A stretch of DNA of 64,000 nucleotides, from assembly GCA_009908505.1 (NCBI GenBank), contig JAAAPD010000017.1:1-64000 (forward strand), written 5' to 3'. This document shows positions 17,032 to 25,961 of the stretch, one piece after another (the first letter of the stretch is position 1; every line of letters begins with the position of its first letter). Under the pieces are notes generated by a model that saw only the letters and a program-made list of their open reading frames with translations, had not been told where the DNA came from and did not search any database. Source of the stretch: Alphaproteobacteria bacterium. Its GTDB lineage: Bacteria > Pseudomonadota > Alphaproteobacteria > Rhodobacterales > Rhodobacteraceae. A program made the position numbers and the translations under genes.

Positions 17032-18368
17032 ACACCCCACAGACGCCCCGCATCCTGATCGTCGAGGATGACCGCGCGATGCGCCTGTCGCTGATCGAGC
17101 TGCTGGAGGCGTCGGGCTGGCGTGTCGAGGCGCTGCCACGTGCCGATAAGCTACCCGAGCGGTTGGAGGCATTCCAGCCGGATGTGATCCTGTCCGATGT
17201 GCGCATGCCGGGCATGTCCGGCCTCGATGTGCTTGACAGTCTCACCCCCGACCTGTCGCCGCCGCTGGTGCTGATTTCGGCGCATGGCGATATCGCCATG
17301 GCGGTGGATGCGATGCAGCGCGGGGCCTACAGCTTCGTCGAGAAGCCCTACGAGCCGCGCCGGCTGCTCAACATCCTGCGCCATGCCGCGGACCAGCACA
17401 GGATGCGGCGCACGACCGAGCGGCTGAAATCACGCCTCATGCAGCTTTCGGGGTTGGACCGGGTTTTGTTGGGGCAGACGCCCGAAACCGCGACCCTGCG
17501 CGAAGAGGTGCTCGACCTGTCCCAGAGCAGCGCCGCGGTGATGGTGCAGGGTGAGACCGGGACAGGCAAGGAGCTGGTGGCCCGGGCGCTGCATGACCTG
17601 GGCAGCGATGCGGCGGGGCCGTTCTTGCCGCTCAATTGCGCCGCGCTCTCGGCCGAGGGGTTCGAGACCGAGATGTTCGGGGCCGAGGGCGGAGCCAAGG
17701 GGCGCTTGCAAGGCGCGGATGGCGGCACGCTGTTCCTTGATGAAATCTGTTCCTGCCCGATGCCCGTGCAGTCCAAGTTGCTGCGTGTGATCGAAGACAA
17801 GCAGGTCCTGCCTCTCGGGCCGACGGCCCCCGTGCCGCTTTCGTTCCGGGTGATTTCCGCCACCAACGAAGACCCCGACCAGGCGGTGCAAGAGGGGCGG
17901 CTGCGGCCCGATCTGCTGTATCGGTTGAATACCACGGTGCTCGCGCTGCCCACGCTTCGGCAGCGGCGCGATGACGTAATGCTGCTGACAGCGCGGTTCC
18001 TCGACGAGTTCGCGCGCCTCTACGAGACCCGCGTGCCCGATCTGACGCCCGAGGACAGCGCGGCACTGCTGGCCCATGACTGGCCCGGGAACGTGCGCGA
18101 GTTGCGCAGCGTCTGCGAACGCCGGGTGCTGAGCGCGCGGCGCGGCGCGGGGTCCATGGCGCAGGCGCTGCGCCGCGATGCGCTGGCCGATGATGTGCCC
18201 GACACGCTGCGGGCCGCCGTGGCCGCCTTCGAGCGCGAGTTGATCGCCAAGGCGATCGCCGCGCATGACGGGCGGATGGAAGCGGTGGCCGAGGCACTCG
18301 GCATCGGGCGGCGCACGCTCAACGAGAAGATCGTCAAGCTGGGGCTGGACAAGGACGCGCTGCTTTAG
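17028..18368 (+). CDS. dctD: response regulator, DctD/NtrC-like, lacking the GAFTGA loop
   Basis: A 446-residue regulator. The receiver domain (about 7-122) has Asp57 as phospho-acceptor (ILSDVRMPG) and the conserved KP lysine (VEKPYEP). The AAA+ domain has Walker A GETGTGKE (175-182) and Walker B GGTLFLDEI. The C-terminal Fis-type helix-turn-helix is near 415-440 (AVAEALGIGRRTLNEKI). Between MFG and ADGGTLF the chain reads GAEGGAKGRLQG. The GAFTGA sigma-54 contact motif and some flanking residues are missing, so it probably activates without sigma-54, as known for Rhodobacter capsulatus NtrC. It is coupled to dctB and precedes the TRAP genes. Confidence 0.88.
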   Translation: MNTPQTPRILIVEDDRAMRLSLIELLEASGWRVEALPRADKLPERLEAFQPDVILSDVRMPGMSGLDVLDSLTPDLSPPLVLISAHGDIAMAVDAMQRGAYSFVEKPYEPRRLLNILRHAADQHRMRRTTERLKSRLMQLSGLDRVLLGQTPETATLREEVLDLSQSSAAVMVQGETGTGKELVARALHDLGSDAAGPFLPLNCAALSAEGFETEMFGAEGGAKGRLQGADGGTLFLDEICSCPMPVQSKLLRVIEDKQVLPLGPTAPVPLSFRVISATNEDPDQAVQEGRLRPDLLYRLNTTVLALPTLRQRRDDVMLLTARFLDEFARLYETRVPDLTPEDSAALLAHDWPGNVRELRSVCERRVLSARRGAGSMAQALRRDALADDVPDTLRAAVAAFERELIAKAIAAHDGRMEAVAEALGIGRRTLNEKIVKLGLDKDALL

Positions 18369-18433
18369 GACCAGGTCCCTGGCCCCCTTGCGGATATCCG
18401 CAGGGCGGCTCTTGCGACGCGCGCGGTTTTCTT

Positions 18434-18456
18434 CATACCATTCTGGGCAGGGTATG
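18434..18456. promoter_or_regulatory. inverted repeat upstream of dctP
   Basis: CATACC (18434-18439) and GGTATG (18451-18456) form a dyad about 50 bp before dctP. The octamer ATACCATT within it (18435-18442) also occurs just before dctB (15285-15292). It could be a DctD binding site; the evidence is position and sharing only. Confidence 0.35.
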
Positions 18457-18504
18457 ACCTAAGTACGTGCACATCGTAATGCATGAAATCTGGGAGGAGA
18501 AACC

Positions 18505-19524
18505 ATGCCGAAATTCCTGAGTTATACCACCGTGGCCGCGATCAGCTTTGCCTTTGCCGGTGAGGCGATGGCGACCGAATGGAACGTCTCGCTCTGGGGC
18601 AAGCGCCGCGCTTTCACCGAGCACGTCGAGAAGCTGGCCGAGCTGGTGAGCGAAAAGACCGACGGCGAATTCACCCTCAACATCAGCTACGGCGGGCTGT
18701 CGAACAACCGCGAGAACCTCGACGGGATCTCCATCGGGGCCTTCGAAATGGCGCAGTTCTGCGCGGGCTATCACCGCGACAAGAACCCCTCGATCACGGT
18801 GCTCGAACTGCCCTTCCTGGGCGTCGAGACGCTGGAGCAGGAGCGCGAACTGTCGATGGCGCTTTATGACCATCCGGCGGTGCAGGAAGACCTCGGGCGC
18901 TGGAACGCGACGCTGATGATGCCGTCGCCGCTGCCCCAGTACAACCTTGTCGGTCTGGGCGAAGCGCCCGGCAGCCTTGATGATTTCGCCGGGCTGAGCG
19001 TGCGCGCAACCGGCGGGATCGGCGCTGCGATGGAAGCCGTTGACGCGGTCCCGACCTCGATGTCGGCCACCGAGGTGCGCCAGGCGATGGACAGCGGCGT
19101 GGTCAAGGCCGTTGCCTTCGCCCCGCATGCGCACATGGCCTTCGGCACCATCGAGAACGGCGAGTGGTGGACCTCGAACCTCAACCCCGGCACGGTCAAT
19201 TGCCCCGTTGTCGCCAATACCGACGCCCTTGAAAGCCTTTCCGACGAGCACCGCGCGGCGCTGATGGGGTCGATCGACGAGGCGCTGGATCACTACCTCG
19301 ATCATTACGAAAATAACACGATGGAGGCCTGGGGCCCGGCGCTCGAGGAGCGCGGCATCGAGGTGATCAGCTTTGACGAACAGGCTCTGGCGAATTTCGA
19401 GGCATCGGTCGCCGGCCCCGCTGCCGAGGCCTGGATCGAGGACATGAGCAATCGTGGCCTGCCCGCGCAGGATCTCTATGACTTTGCTACCGACACGCTG
19501 GCAGAGATCAAGGGCGGCTCCTGA
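18505..19524 (+). CDS. dctP: TRAP transporter substrate-binding protein DctP
   Basis: A 339-residue periplasmic binding protein of the TRAP DctP family. The first 22 residues form a signal peptide ending AGEAMA before TEWNVSLWG. The DctP core follows, with the ligand-contact region FAGLSVRATGGIGAAMEAV carrying the conserved arginine that usually binds a carboxylate, and FAPHAHMAF. A GGGAGGAG ribosome site precedes the ATG. It is the first structural gene after dctBD, followed by dctQ and dctM. The ligand is probably an organic acid, but its identity cannot be read. Confidence 0.92.
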   Translation: MPKFLSYTTVAAISFAFAGEAMATEWNVSLWGKRRAFTEHVEKLAELVSEKTDGEFTLNISYGGLSNNRENLDGISIGAFEMAQFCAGYHRDKNPSITVLELPFLGVETLEQERELSMALYDHPAVQEDLGRWNATLMMPSPLPQYNLVGLGEAPGSLDDFAGLSVRATGGIGAAMEAVDAVPTSMSATEVRQAMDSGVVKAVAFAPHAHMAFGTIENGEWWTSNLNPGTVNCPVVANTDALESLSDEHRAALMGSIDEALDHYLDHYENNTMEAWGPALEERGIEVISFDEQALANFEASVAGPAAEAWIEDMSNRGLPAQDLYDFATDTLAEIKGGS

Positions 19525-19601
19525 GCCTGAACTCGGCGGCTCGCGGCGCAAGACTTGCGCCGCGGGCTGTCTTCTTGCACGCCCAAGGGGGGAGATGATC
19601 C

Positions 19602-20234
19602 ATGGCCGGAGCAGCCTTTGTTCTTTCCGATAACAGCACTCTGAGCAGGCTCGATCGCGGCCTTTACCGGATCGAGCGACAGCTCGCGCTTCTGAGCGGG
19701 CTAGCCGTGTTCTCGCTGATGGTGCTGGCGGTATTTTCCGTCGGTGGGCGTAATTTCTTCAATCAGCCGCTGCCGGGCTATGTCGACTGGATCGAGCAGA
19801 TCATGCCGCTCATCGCCTTCATGGGCGTGGCCTATACGCAGCGCGATGGCGGGCATATCCGGATGGATATTTTCGTAGGGCTGTTCCAGGGGCGCGCGCT
19901 CTGGCTGATCGAGTTGATCACGACGGTTCTGATCCTGGTCCTGATGCTGCTGCTGGTCTGGGGCAGCTGGGCGCATTTCGAGCGCAGTTTCGACTGGAAC
20001 GCGCCGATGTGGAGCCGCGACAGCACCATCGACATCGCCTTGCCGATATGGCCCGCGAAGATCCTCGCGCCGATCGCCTTCGGCGTTCTGTCGCTGCGGC
20101 TCATGCTGCAGGTCTGGGGCTTCGGGCGGGCGCTGATCACCGGGGCCGAGCGCCCTGTCGCCGTGCCGCTTATCGAGGATGCCGCGGCGCAGGCCGCGCG
20201 CGAGGCCGCGCAGCTGAGCGGCCATGATGAATAA
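19602..20234 (+). CDS. dctQ: TRAP transporter small permease DctQ
   Basis: A 210-residue small membrane subunit of a TRAP importer. Four hydrophobic helices are visible, near residues 30-50, 65-85, 105-130 and 150-170; the segment WIEQIMPLIAFMGVAYTQRDGGHI is characteristic of DctQ. It pairs with the large DctM subunit to couple sodium-driven uptake to the periplasmic binding protein. A GGGGGGAG ribosome site precedes the start. It ends 12 bp before dctM. Confidence 0.92.
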   Translation: MAGAAFVLSDNSTLSRLDRGLYRIERQLALLSGLAVFSLMVLAVFSVGGRNFFNQPLPGYVDWIEQIMPLIAFMGVAYTQRDGGHIRMDIFVGLFQGRALWLIELITTVLILVLMLLLVWGSWAHFERSFDWNAPMWSRDSTIDIALPIWPAKILAPIAFGVLSLRLMLQVWGFGRALITGAERPVAVPLIEDAAAQAAREAAQLSGHDE

Positions 20235-20246
20235 GGAATTCACCTG

Positions 20247-21647
20247 ATGGAGCCGATCGATATTGGGCTTGTCGTGACCGGTTTCCTGCTGGTCGTCGTC
20301 ATTCTGGGCATGCGCGTGGCCTTCGCCGCGGCGCTGGCGGGCATGCTCGGGCTGATCTGGATTTTCTGGTCGAAGAAGGGCTATGCGGGTGACGAGTTTT
20401 TCTGGGCCCTGACCGTGGCCGTCAAGACCGCCGGACAGGTGCCGCATTCCAAGGTCAGCTCGCAGGCGCTCAGTCTCATCCCGACCTTCATCATGATCGG
20501 TTATCTGGCCTATTACGCGGGGCTGACCAAGGCCCTGTTCGAGGCCGCCAAACGCTGGATCGCATGGGTGCCAGGGGGGCTTGCCGTCTCGACGGTCTTT
20601 GCCACGGCCGGCTTTGCCGCCGTGTCGGGCGCGAGCGTGGCGACGGCGGCCGTCTTCGCGCGGATCGCCATCCCCGAAATGCTCAAGATCGGCTATGACA
20701 AGCGCTTCGCCGCGGGTGTCGTGGCGGCGGGTGGCACGCTGGCCTCGCTCATCCCGCCTTCGGCCCTTCTGGTGATCTACGCGATCATCGTTGAGCAGGA
20801 CGTGGGCAAGCTCTTGCTGGCGGGGTTCGTCCCCGGTGTCTTTTCGGCCTTTGTCTACGGGGCGCTCATCATCGGGCTGGCGCTGACGATCAAGGGGTTC
20901 GGACCGCCGGTCAGCGGCTTTACATGGCGCGAGCGCCTCGTCTCCCTGCCGCCCGCGCTGCCCATCGTGTTCGTCGTCGTGACGATCATCTTCTTCGTCT
21001 ACAACCCTTTCGGCGGCGATGCCTGGGGCACACCGACCGAGGGCGGCGCAATCGGGGCCTTCGTGGTGTTCCTGATGGCACTCTATCGCGGCATGCGTTG
21101 GGCCGAGCTGCGGGATGCCCTGCTCGAGACGGCGAAGCTGTCGGTGATGATCTTCACCATCATCTGGGGCGTGCTGATCTACGTGCGTTTCCTGGGCTTT
21201 GCCGACCTGCCCTCGGCCTTTGCCGACTGGATCACTTCGCTCACCGTCTCGCCGATGCTGATCCTGATCTGCATCCTGCTGGCCTATGCCGTGCTGGGCA
21301 TGTTCATGGACGCGATCGGCATGCTGCTTTTGACACTGCCGGTGGTCTATCCGGCGGTGATGGCGCTCAATGGCGGGGCGATGGTCTCGGCCGCCGACAG
21401 CACCTTCGGCATGTCGGGGCCGATGTGCGCGGTCTGGTTCGGGATTCTCGTGGTCAAGATGGCGGAATTCTGTCTCATCACGCCGCCCATCGGCCTGAAC
21501 TGTTTCGTGGTGGCCGGCGTGCGCTCTGACCTGAGCGTGCAGGACGTGTTCCGCGGGGTAATGCCGTTCTTCATCGCCGATGCGGTGACAATCGCTTTGC
21601 TGGTGGCCTTTCCCGCGATTGTCCTGTGGCTGCCGAGCCTGGCCTAG
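20247..21647 (+). CDS. dctM: TRAP transporter large permease DctM
   Basis: A 466-residue large TRAP membrane subunit with about twelve hydrophobic segments, the ion-coupled transport channel. Family landmarks are MRVAFAAALAGMLGL near the N-terminus, SGASVATAAVFARIAIPEM, GGTLASLIPPSALLVIYAI and FCLITPPIGLNCFVVAGV near the C-terminus. It is somewhat longer than the classic DctM (about 430 residues), with an extra loop around residues 45-75. It is the last gene of the dctB-dctD-dctP-dctQ-dctM set; unrelated, degraded DNA begins right after it. Confidence 0.93.
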   Translation: MEPIDIGLVVTGFLLVVVILGMRVAFAAALAGMLGLIWIFWSKKGYAGDEFFWALTVAVKTAGQVPHSKVSSQALSLIPTFIMIGYLAYYAGLTKALFEAAKRWIAWVPGGLAVSTVFATAGFAAVSGASVATAAVFARIAIPEMLKIGYDKRFAAGVVAAGGTLASLIPPSALLVIYAIIVEQDVGKLLLAGFVPGVFSAFVYGALIIGLALTIKGFGPPVSGFTWRERLVSLPPALPIVFVVVTIIFFVYNPFGGDAWGTPTEGGAIGAFVVFLMALYRGMRWAELRDALLETAKLSVMIFTIIWGVLIYVRFLGFADLPSAFADWITSLTVSPMLILICILLAYAVLGMFMDAIGMLLLTLPVVYPAVMALNGGAMVSAADSTFGMSGPMCAVWFGILVVKMAEFCLITPPIGLNCFVVAGVRSDLSVQDVFRGVMPFFIADAVTIALLVAFPAIVLWLPSLA

Positions 21648-21662
21648 GAATGTCCAAAGACC

Positions 21663-21845
21663 CTAACTGATCAAGGTTCGGCGAGATGGAATGACCGCAT
21701 GTTCGCCTCGGTGAGAGACAAGGTATGGCACTTGCATGTATCGCAGGCGCTGTCTGGAATGACTGGTCCGATATCCTTGTTGGCGGGTATCTGGTCCAGC
21801 AACTCCGGCAACATCGGCACGTCGACTACGTCGCTCCCGGCAATG
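21663..21845 (-). mobile_element. IS5-family transposase remnant
   Basis: On the minus strand one frame reads DVPMLPELLDQIP followed by DIGPVIPDSACDTCKCH. The next frame continues with SHRGEHAVIPSR. Together these match the middle of IS5-type DDE transposases (pattern MLPELLxQIPxxxxIGxVxxDGAYDTRxCH then RGAxAVIPPRK). It is broken by at least one frameshift, a stop and loss of both ends; no terminal repeats are seen. The stretch 21846-22055 beyond it holds no gene I recognise and also looks degraded. Confidence 0.7.
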
Positions 21846-22055
21846 GATCATTTCTGTGGATAGCTGTCGCTCGTGGCGAAGGCAGCGAAGGTCGGCTCTC
21901 CGCCCCTCCTGCGTGAGCGACGTGAACGGCCCGAAGCAGACCTTGGTGATACATGCATCCAACGGCGGGAATGAGCCCCAGCCTAGCGAACTTCTGTCAT
22001 GCAGTGAATGTCGGTTTTGAGGTGAGTAAGGAGTGAATGCGGTTTAGGGTCGCAA

Positions 22056-22976
22056 TCATGCCAGGTGCTGGTGAACGCTCTGCACGAACCAATCGATCGC
22101 TTCGTCTCCGCTGGCGCGTCTGTGCCAGGCGGCTGAGACGGCAAAGGGCCTTGGCGCGCTGGGGGGATCGGCGAGGTTGAGCCGAAAATTCGCTGCCTGG
22201 GCCGTCGCGAGTCTGGCAGGCACAGTCGCAATCAAGTCGGTTCGAGACACCAGATCCAGCGTCGAAAGGAAACCTGGTGTGGTCGCAGCCACAGTGCGCT
22301 GGCGTCCTTGAGACCGGAGCGTGTCGTCGACGATACCGCCCGGAGTGCCGCCCGGCGTGGTGACGACATGCTTCTCATTGCAAAACGTGTCCAGATCGAT
22401 CGGCACTCCAGTTCCAACTCTTGGATGTCCACGTCGCGCAATCACCTTGTACGTTTCTTCAAGCAGAACTGCGCTCTCCAGAGTTGCCGGAAGCTGGCGT
22501 GCGAAGCCAAGCCATAGGTCGGCCTCGTTACGCTCTAGCGCAGACACGGCGGCGCCATGGCTCAGGCTTCGGAAGTGAAGCCGAATGCCGGGAGCCTCTT
22601 GAAAAATGCGCTCCATGACCTCTGACAGAAGCGTGATCTCGAAATCGAGCGCGATGATGCGGAGGTCACGTTCCTCTCTTGCGGGATCAAACGGCTTTGG
22701 CTCGGCGAGCATCGTTCCAGTCGTTTCGATCACTTTCTCTGCGATCTGCGCCAACTGGATCGCCCGCGCCGTGGGCTCGACACCATGCGGACGTCGGATG
22801 AACAGCTCGTCTTCGAAAATATCGCGCAGCCGCACCACCGAATGGCTGATCGCCGTCTGCGTCACCCCGAGCGTGGCGGCGACATCCGCCAGTTTCCTGC
22901 GGCGGACGCCCTCGCGCAGAACCAGCAGAAGCATGAAGTCCAACCTTCTGATTTTAGTTTCACTGTATTCTGACAT
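22056..22976 (-). CDS. LysR family transcriptional regulator
   Basis: A 306-residue LysR-type regulator. The N-terminal helix-turn-helix (about 10-70) contains KLADVAATLGVTQTAISHSVVRLRDIFEDELFIRR. The remainder is the usual two-lobed effector domain with DLRIIALDFEITLLSEVM as its first strand and helix. It resembles the NodD/LinR-like branch rather than the LysR core. It is divergent, 72 bp away, from an oxidoreductase pseudogene followed by DJ-1, DMT permease and SDR genes, which are its likely targets. It is intact although neighbouring genes are broken. Confidence 0.88.
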   Translation of the reverse strand: MSEYSETKIRRLDFMLLLVLREGVRRRKLADVAATLGVTQTAISHSVVRLRDIFEDELFIRRPHGVEPTARAIQLAQIAEKVIETTGTMLAEPKPFDPAREERDLRIIALDFEITLLSEVMERIFQEAPGIRLHFRSLSHGAAVSALERNEADLWLGFARQLPATLESAVLLEETYKVIARRGHPRVGTGVPIDLDTFCNEKHVVTTPGGTPGGIVDDTLRSQGRQRTVAATTPGFLSTLDLVSRTDLIATVPARLATAQAANFRLNLADPPSAPRPFAVSAAWHRRASGDEAIDWFVQSVHQHLA

Positions 22977-23048
22977 GCACCGACTTCATTTGTATCACAT
23001 TGCACCGATCCGTATGTCCTGAGCAACGGCAACGCAAGGAGCAGCGGC

Positions 23049-23663
23049 ATGAAGATTGGGATTATTGGACGGGGTAGTGTCGCATCCGCACTGTACAAAA
23101 CCTTGGCACAGGGCCATTAGGTTCGACTGGCCGTTCGGGCTGCTTCGGACCCGTCCGAAGGACCCATCAGCGAAGTCGCGCTTTGGTCGGATGTCATCGT
23201 GCTTGCAACGCCATGGGCCGCCGAAGAGGAGGTCTGCCAAGCGATTGCGGATCACGTCGATGGCAAGCCCTTGATTGACGCAACAAATCCTGTGGGCATG
23301 CGGAATGGCAGGCTTGATCTGGTCAATGACGGGCCGGGCTCTGCAGCAGAAATGCTGCAAGCGCGCATGCCTGCCGCCCATGTCGTCAAGTGCTTCAACC
23401 AGATCGGTGCTGAGTTCATGGAAGATGCTGGCAAGTTGTACGGCACGCCTGTGATGTTCGCTGCTGGCGATGAACTGCCGGCAAGGAAAATCGCACTCAC
23501 CCTCGCCGCGGAAGCCGGATTTGAAGCTGTCGATGGCGGGCCGCTTTCAAATGCACGGCATCGGGAGTCGCTCGCGATGATCTGGATCTGGTCCGCCATC
23601 AAAGGGCCCCTTGGGCGAACATTCGGCTTTGCCCTGTCTCACATAAATTCGAGGGAAACATAA
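23049..23663 (+). pseudogene. NADP-dependent (F420-reductase-like) oxidoreductase, interrupted by an amber codon
   Basis: Reading from the ATG at 23049 (AGGAG ribosome site), the product begins MKIGIIGRGSVASALYKTLA, an N-terminal Rossmann GxGxxA dinucleotide-binding motif. It is stopped by TAG at 23118-23120, right after QGH. The same frame then continues open to 23663 with VRLAVRAASDPSE, VIVLATPW, DATNPVGMRNGR, VVKCFNQIGAEFM and DGGPLSNARHRESLAM. Without the amber codon it would be a normal NADP-binding protein of about 204 residues. Homologues have an ordinary residue after the GH, so a point mutation explains it. Restart at the GTG at 23199 would lack the dinucleotide site. Confidence 0.82.
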
Positions 23664-23746
23664 TGGAACTCTATGTCGCGCGCTGGCTGGCGGATATCGA
23701 AACCCTGCCTGCTTGGGCCGACACCACGCCCCCGACACTTGGCTGA
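23663..23746 (+). CDS. very short open frame, possible gene remnant
   Basis: A 27-codon frame starts at an ATG overlapping the preceding TAA (TAATG) and ends TGA at 23744-23746. The product starts MELYVARWLADIETLPAW. I do not recognise it. The overlap suggests translational coupling, but given the broken genes on both sides it may be the leftover 5' end of a deleted gene. Confidence 0.25.
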   Translation: MELYVARWLADIETLPAWADTTPPTLG

Positions 23747-23764
23747 ATCGCGAAAGGAACACCC

Positions 23765-24475
23765 ATGACAAAGCGTATTTTGATGCTGGCCTCCAACCCG
23801 GCGGTCTCACCGGTGACACAGTGGCCGATCGGCTTCTGGTGGGCCGAGCTGTCCCATGCCTACGAGGTCTTCGAGCAGGCGGGCTTCGGCATCGATATCG
23901 TGTCGCCCGATGGCGGCAAGCTCGAAGCGGACGGCTTTTCCGATCCCGAAGACGAAAGCGGCTACTCGGCGCAGGACACAACCTCGCTCGCCTTCAAGAA
24001 GGATCCGGAAAAGATGCAGCTGCTGGCTGACACGCCGGCGCTCGAAGACGTGAACGCCGACGACTACGATGCCATCTTCGTGGTCGGCGGGCAGGGCCCG
24101 ATGGTGACCATGATCGACGACGACCGCCTGCATCGGTTCGTGGCCGGGTTCTACGAGGCCGGCAAGGTGACGGCTGCCGTCTGCCACGGCACATGCATCC
24201 TTCTGAAGACCCGCCTGTCGAACGGTGATCTGCTGGTGAAGGGAAAGCGCTGGACGGGCTTCGCGGATGCCGAGGAAGCCTATGTTGAACAGGCGATCGG
24301 CCAGAAAGTGCAGCCCTTCTGGATCGAGACGGAAGCGCGCAAGATCGAGGGCACGCAGTTTGAGGTCGCCGGTGCGCTGGAAGAACATGCGATCCGCGAC
24401 GGCCTGCTGATCACTGGTCAGCAGCAGGTCTCAGCCGGGGCCGCCGCTCGTGACGTCGTCGCGGCACTCTCATGA
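23765..24475 (+). CDS. DJ-1/PfpI family (type 1 glutamine amidotransferase-like) protein
   Basis: A 236-residue DJ-1/PfpI superfamily protein of the Hsp31-like branch. The nucleophile elbow AAVCHGTCILL places Cys140 with the following His141, and VVGGQGPM supplies the oxyanion-side loop. Members act as glyoxalases (methylglyoxal to lactate), chaperones or deglycases; which one applies here cannot be told. The stop overlaps the next start by 4 bp (ATGA). It lies in a cluster with a LysR regulator and oxidoreductases, consistent with handling reactive electrophiles or aldehydes. Confidence 0.88.
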   Translation: MTKRILMLASNPAVSPVTQWPIGFWWAELSHAYEVFEQAGFGIDIVSPDGGKLEADGFSDPEDESGYSAQDTTSLAFKKDPEKMQLLADTPALEDVNADDYDAIFVVGGQGPMVTMIDDDRLHRFVAGFYEAGKVTAAVCHGTCILLKTRLSNGDLLVKGKRWTGFADAEEAYVEQAIGQKVQPFWIETEARKIEGTQFEVAGALEEHAIRDGLLITGQQQVSAGAAARDVVAALS

Positions 24476-24918
24476 CGCAGTGGCCGCTTATCTTCGCCGC
24501 CTTTGCAACAGGCGCTTTGGTGCCCCTCCAGTTGGTCTTTAACGGCCAATTGGGGGGCGTCACAAGGAATGCCTTTATCGCCTCGCTCATCGTGTTTCTG
24601 GTCGGAGCTGTCGTGCTTTCTGTGCTTGTTGCGGTGATGCGCCCGCAGCTGCCAACCCTTGCCGAGCTGATCGCAGCACCCCGCACAGTGTGGCTCGGTG
24701 GTTTGATCGCGACCGGCTATATCGTGGCCATCGTCATCATTACACCGCGCCTTGGTGTCGGGCTGACGACCGGTCTGATCCTCGTGGGGCAGCTCTGCAT
24801 GGCGCTGGCACTCGACCATTTCGGGGCGTTCGGCAACCCCCAGCACACGCTCGGGTTTGGGCGCGCCGCGGGGCTTGCGCTGATGGTTGCTGGCGTGATC
24901 ACCATCAAATCATTCTAG
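24472..24918 (+). CDS. DMT family permease, YdcZ type
   Basis: A 148-residue membrane protein of the short DMT_YdcZ family. About five hydrophobic segments are visible: near 5-25, 33-53, 73-93, 95-115 and 125-145. The start LIFAAFATGALVPLQLVFNGQLG is typical (small residues, then the NGQLG loop). Such half-size permeases usually act as dimers; the substrate is unknown. It is coupled to the DJ-1 gene by an ATGA overlap and followed 10 bp later by the broken SDR gene. Confidence 0.85.
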   Translation: MTQWPLIFAAFATGALVPLQLVFNGQLGGVTRNAFIASLIVFLVGAVVLSVLVAVMRPQLPTLAELIAAPRTVWLGGLIATGYIVAIVIITPRLGVGLTTGLILVGQLCMALALDHFGAFGNPQHTLGFGRAAGLALMVAGVITIKSF

Positions 24919-24928
24919 GAGCGACACC

Positions 24929-25644
24929 ATGCCCAATCCCACGAGAACGGTCCTTGTCACAGGCGCCAACCGGGGCCTCGGTGCCGCGATCGCATCTACC
25001 TTTCACAAGGAGGGTTGGCGCATCATCGGAACGGCCCGCCACCCGGAAAGCCTGGACCGCGCCTTCATTGACGATGCCCATGCGCTCGACCTGTCCGATC
25101 CGGCCAGCCTGCAGGCCTTTGCCGATGCCATCAGCACATCCGACCCCGTGATCGATCTTCTGGTCAACAACGCCGGTTTCAACCCGAAAGACCGCAAGGA
25201 TGATCCCGACTATTTTCGGTCCACCTTCGCCATCGACAGCTTTTCGGCCGCGAATGTTGCCGAGAGTATGTGGATCAATGCTCTGGCCCGGCCGAACTTG
25301 TGTCCAAGCTGCTGCCTCTGCTGCCCGAGGACGGCGTGGTCCTGAACATTTCATCCTGGCTCGGCTCGATCGGCGGCAAGTCAAGCGGCGGTCACTACGG
25401 CTATGCCGGATCGAAGGCTTTGTTGAACATGATGACGCGCGCGCTCGGCTACGAATGGTCCGGGAGCGGTCGATCGGCGGTCGCCTTGAACCCCGGCTGG
25501 ATGCAAACGGATATGGGTGGGGCCAAGGCGGACCGGACACCGGAGCAAACTGCCAGGGGCATATTTGAGCTCTATGCGAACGGAGTGCTTGGTCGGGCGA
25601 ACGGATGCTTCCTGAATGCGGATGGCACCGAGCACGCCTGGTAG
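24929..25644 (+). pseudogene. short-chain dehydrogenase, single-base frameshift
   Basis: The N-terminal part (from ATG 24929) has the SDR cofactor motif TGANRGLGAAIA and LLVNNAGFNPK. After SMWINAL, near 25284, the frame breaks and runs into CPSCCLCC and a stop at 25345. One frame over, the protein resumes with GPAELVSKLLPLL, then NISSWLGSIGG, the catalytic YAGSK motif, and ends at 25644. Adding one G at CTGGCCCG (about 25282-25288) restores a full-length SDR of about 238 residues. Either the gene is dead or the base was lost in sequencing; a neighbouring gene is also broken. Confidence 0.85.
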
Positions 25645-25961
25645 CGGGATCCGCCGCGCCATCCATTCGGCCAACTGACAATTTCGCCAAGAGCAGACAT
25701 CTCAAGCGTTGCACCGAACGGCAGCAACGTCCCGCACAGCGGACCTCGGTGCATAGCGCGGCAAGCTTCCGCTTCCCGCCCCTCGTGTGTTTGCGTTTAT
25801 GGCCGTAGTAGAATTCAAGCACACTAAACGGGATGGAGTTTACTGCGCGTCAGCCTTTGCAAGCCGAAACCTTGCGCTTCCGGCGGTGTCCGAGGAAGCC
25901 AATTGTCCGGCAATGGGCCCGCGTTTTCGGTCCACCAGCAATCAGTCCAGGCGCGACCGAA
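25645..25961. other. gene-free stretch in the accessory island
   Basis: No open frame with recognisable protein features was found on either strand. The base composition is patchy. Segments such as 25715-25785 look like the degraded filler seen beside the transposase remnant (21846-21930). No tRNA, terminator or promoter could be supported. Confidence 0.3.

Noticed and set aside
18369-18504. A sigma-54 (-24/-12) promoter before dctP
   Set aside because: No GG-N10-GC pair with the expected flanking bases could be found; the closest TGGC and TTGC groups have the wrong spacing.
23118-23120. Programmed readthrough or pyrrolysine at the amber codon
   Set aside because: No pyrrolysine genes or suppressor tRNA are in the window, and a neighbouring gene is also broken; mutation is the simpler explanation.
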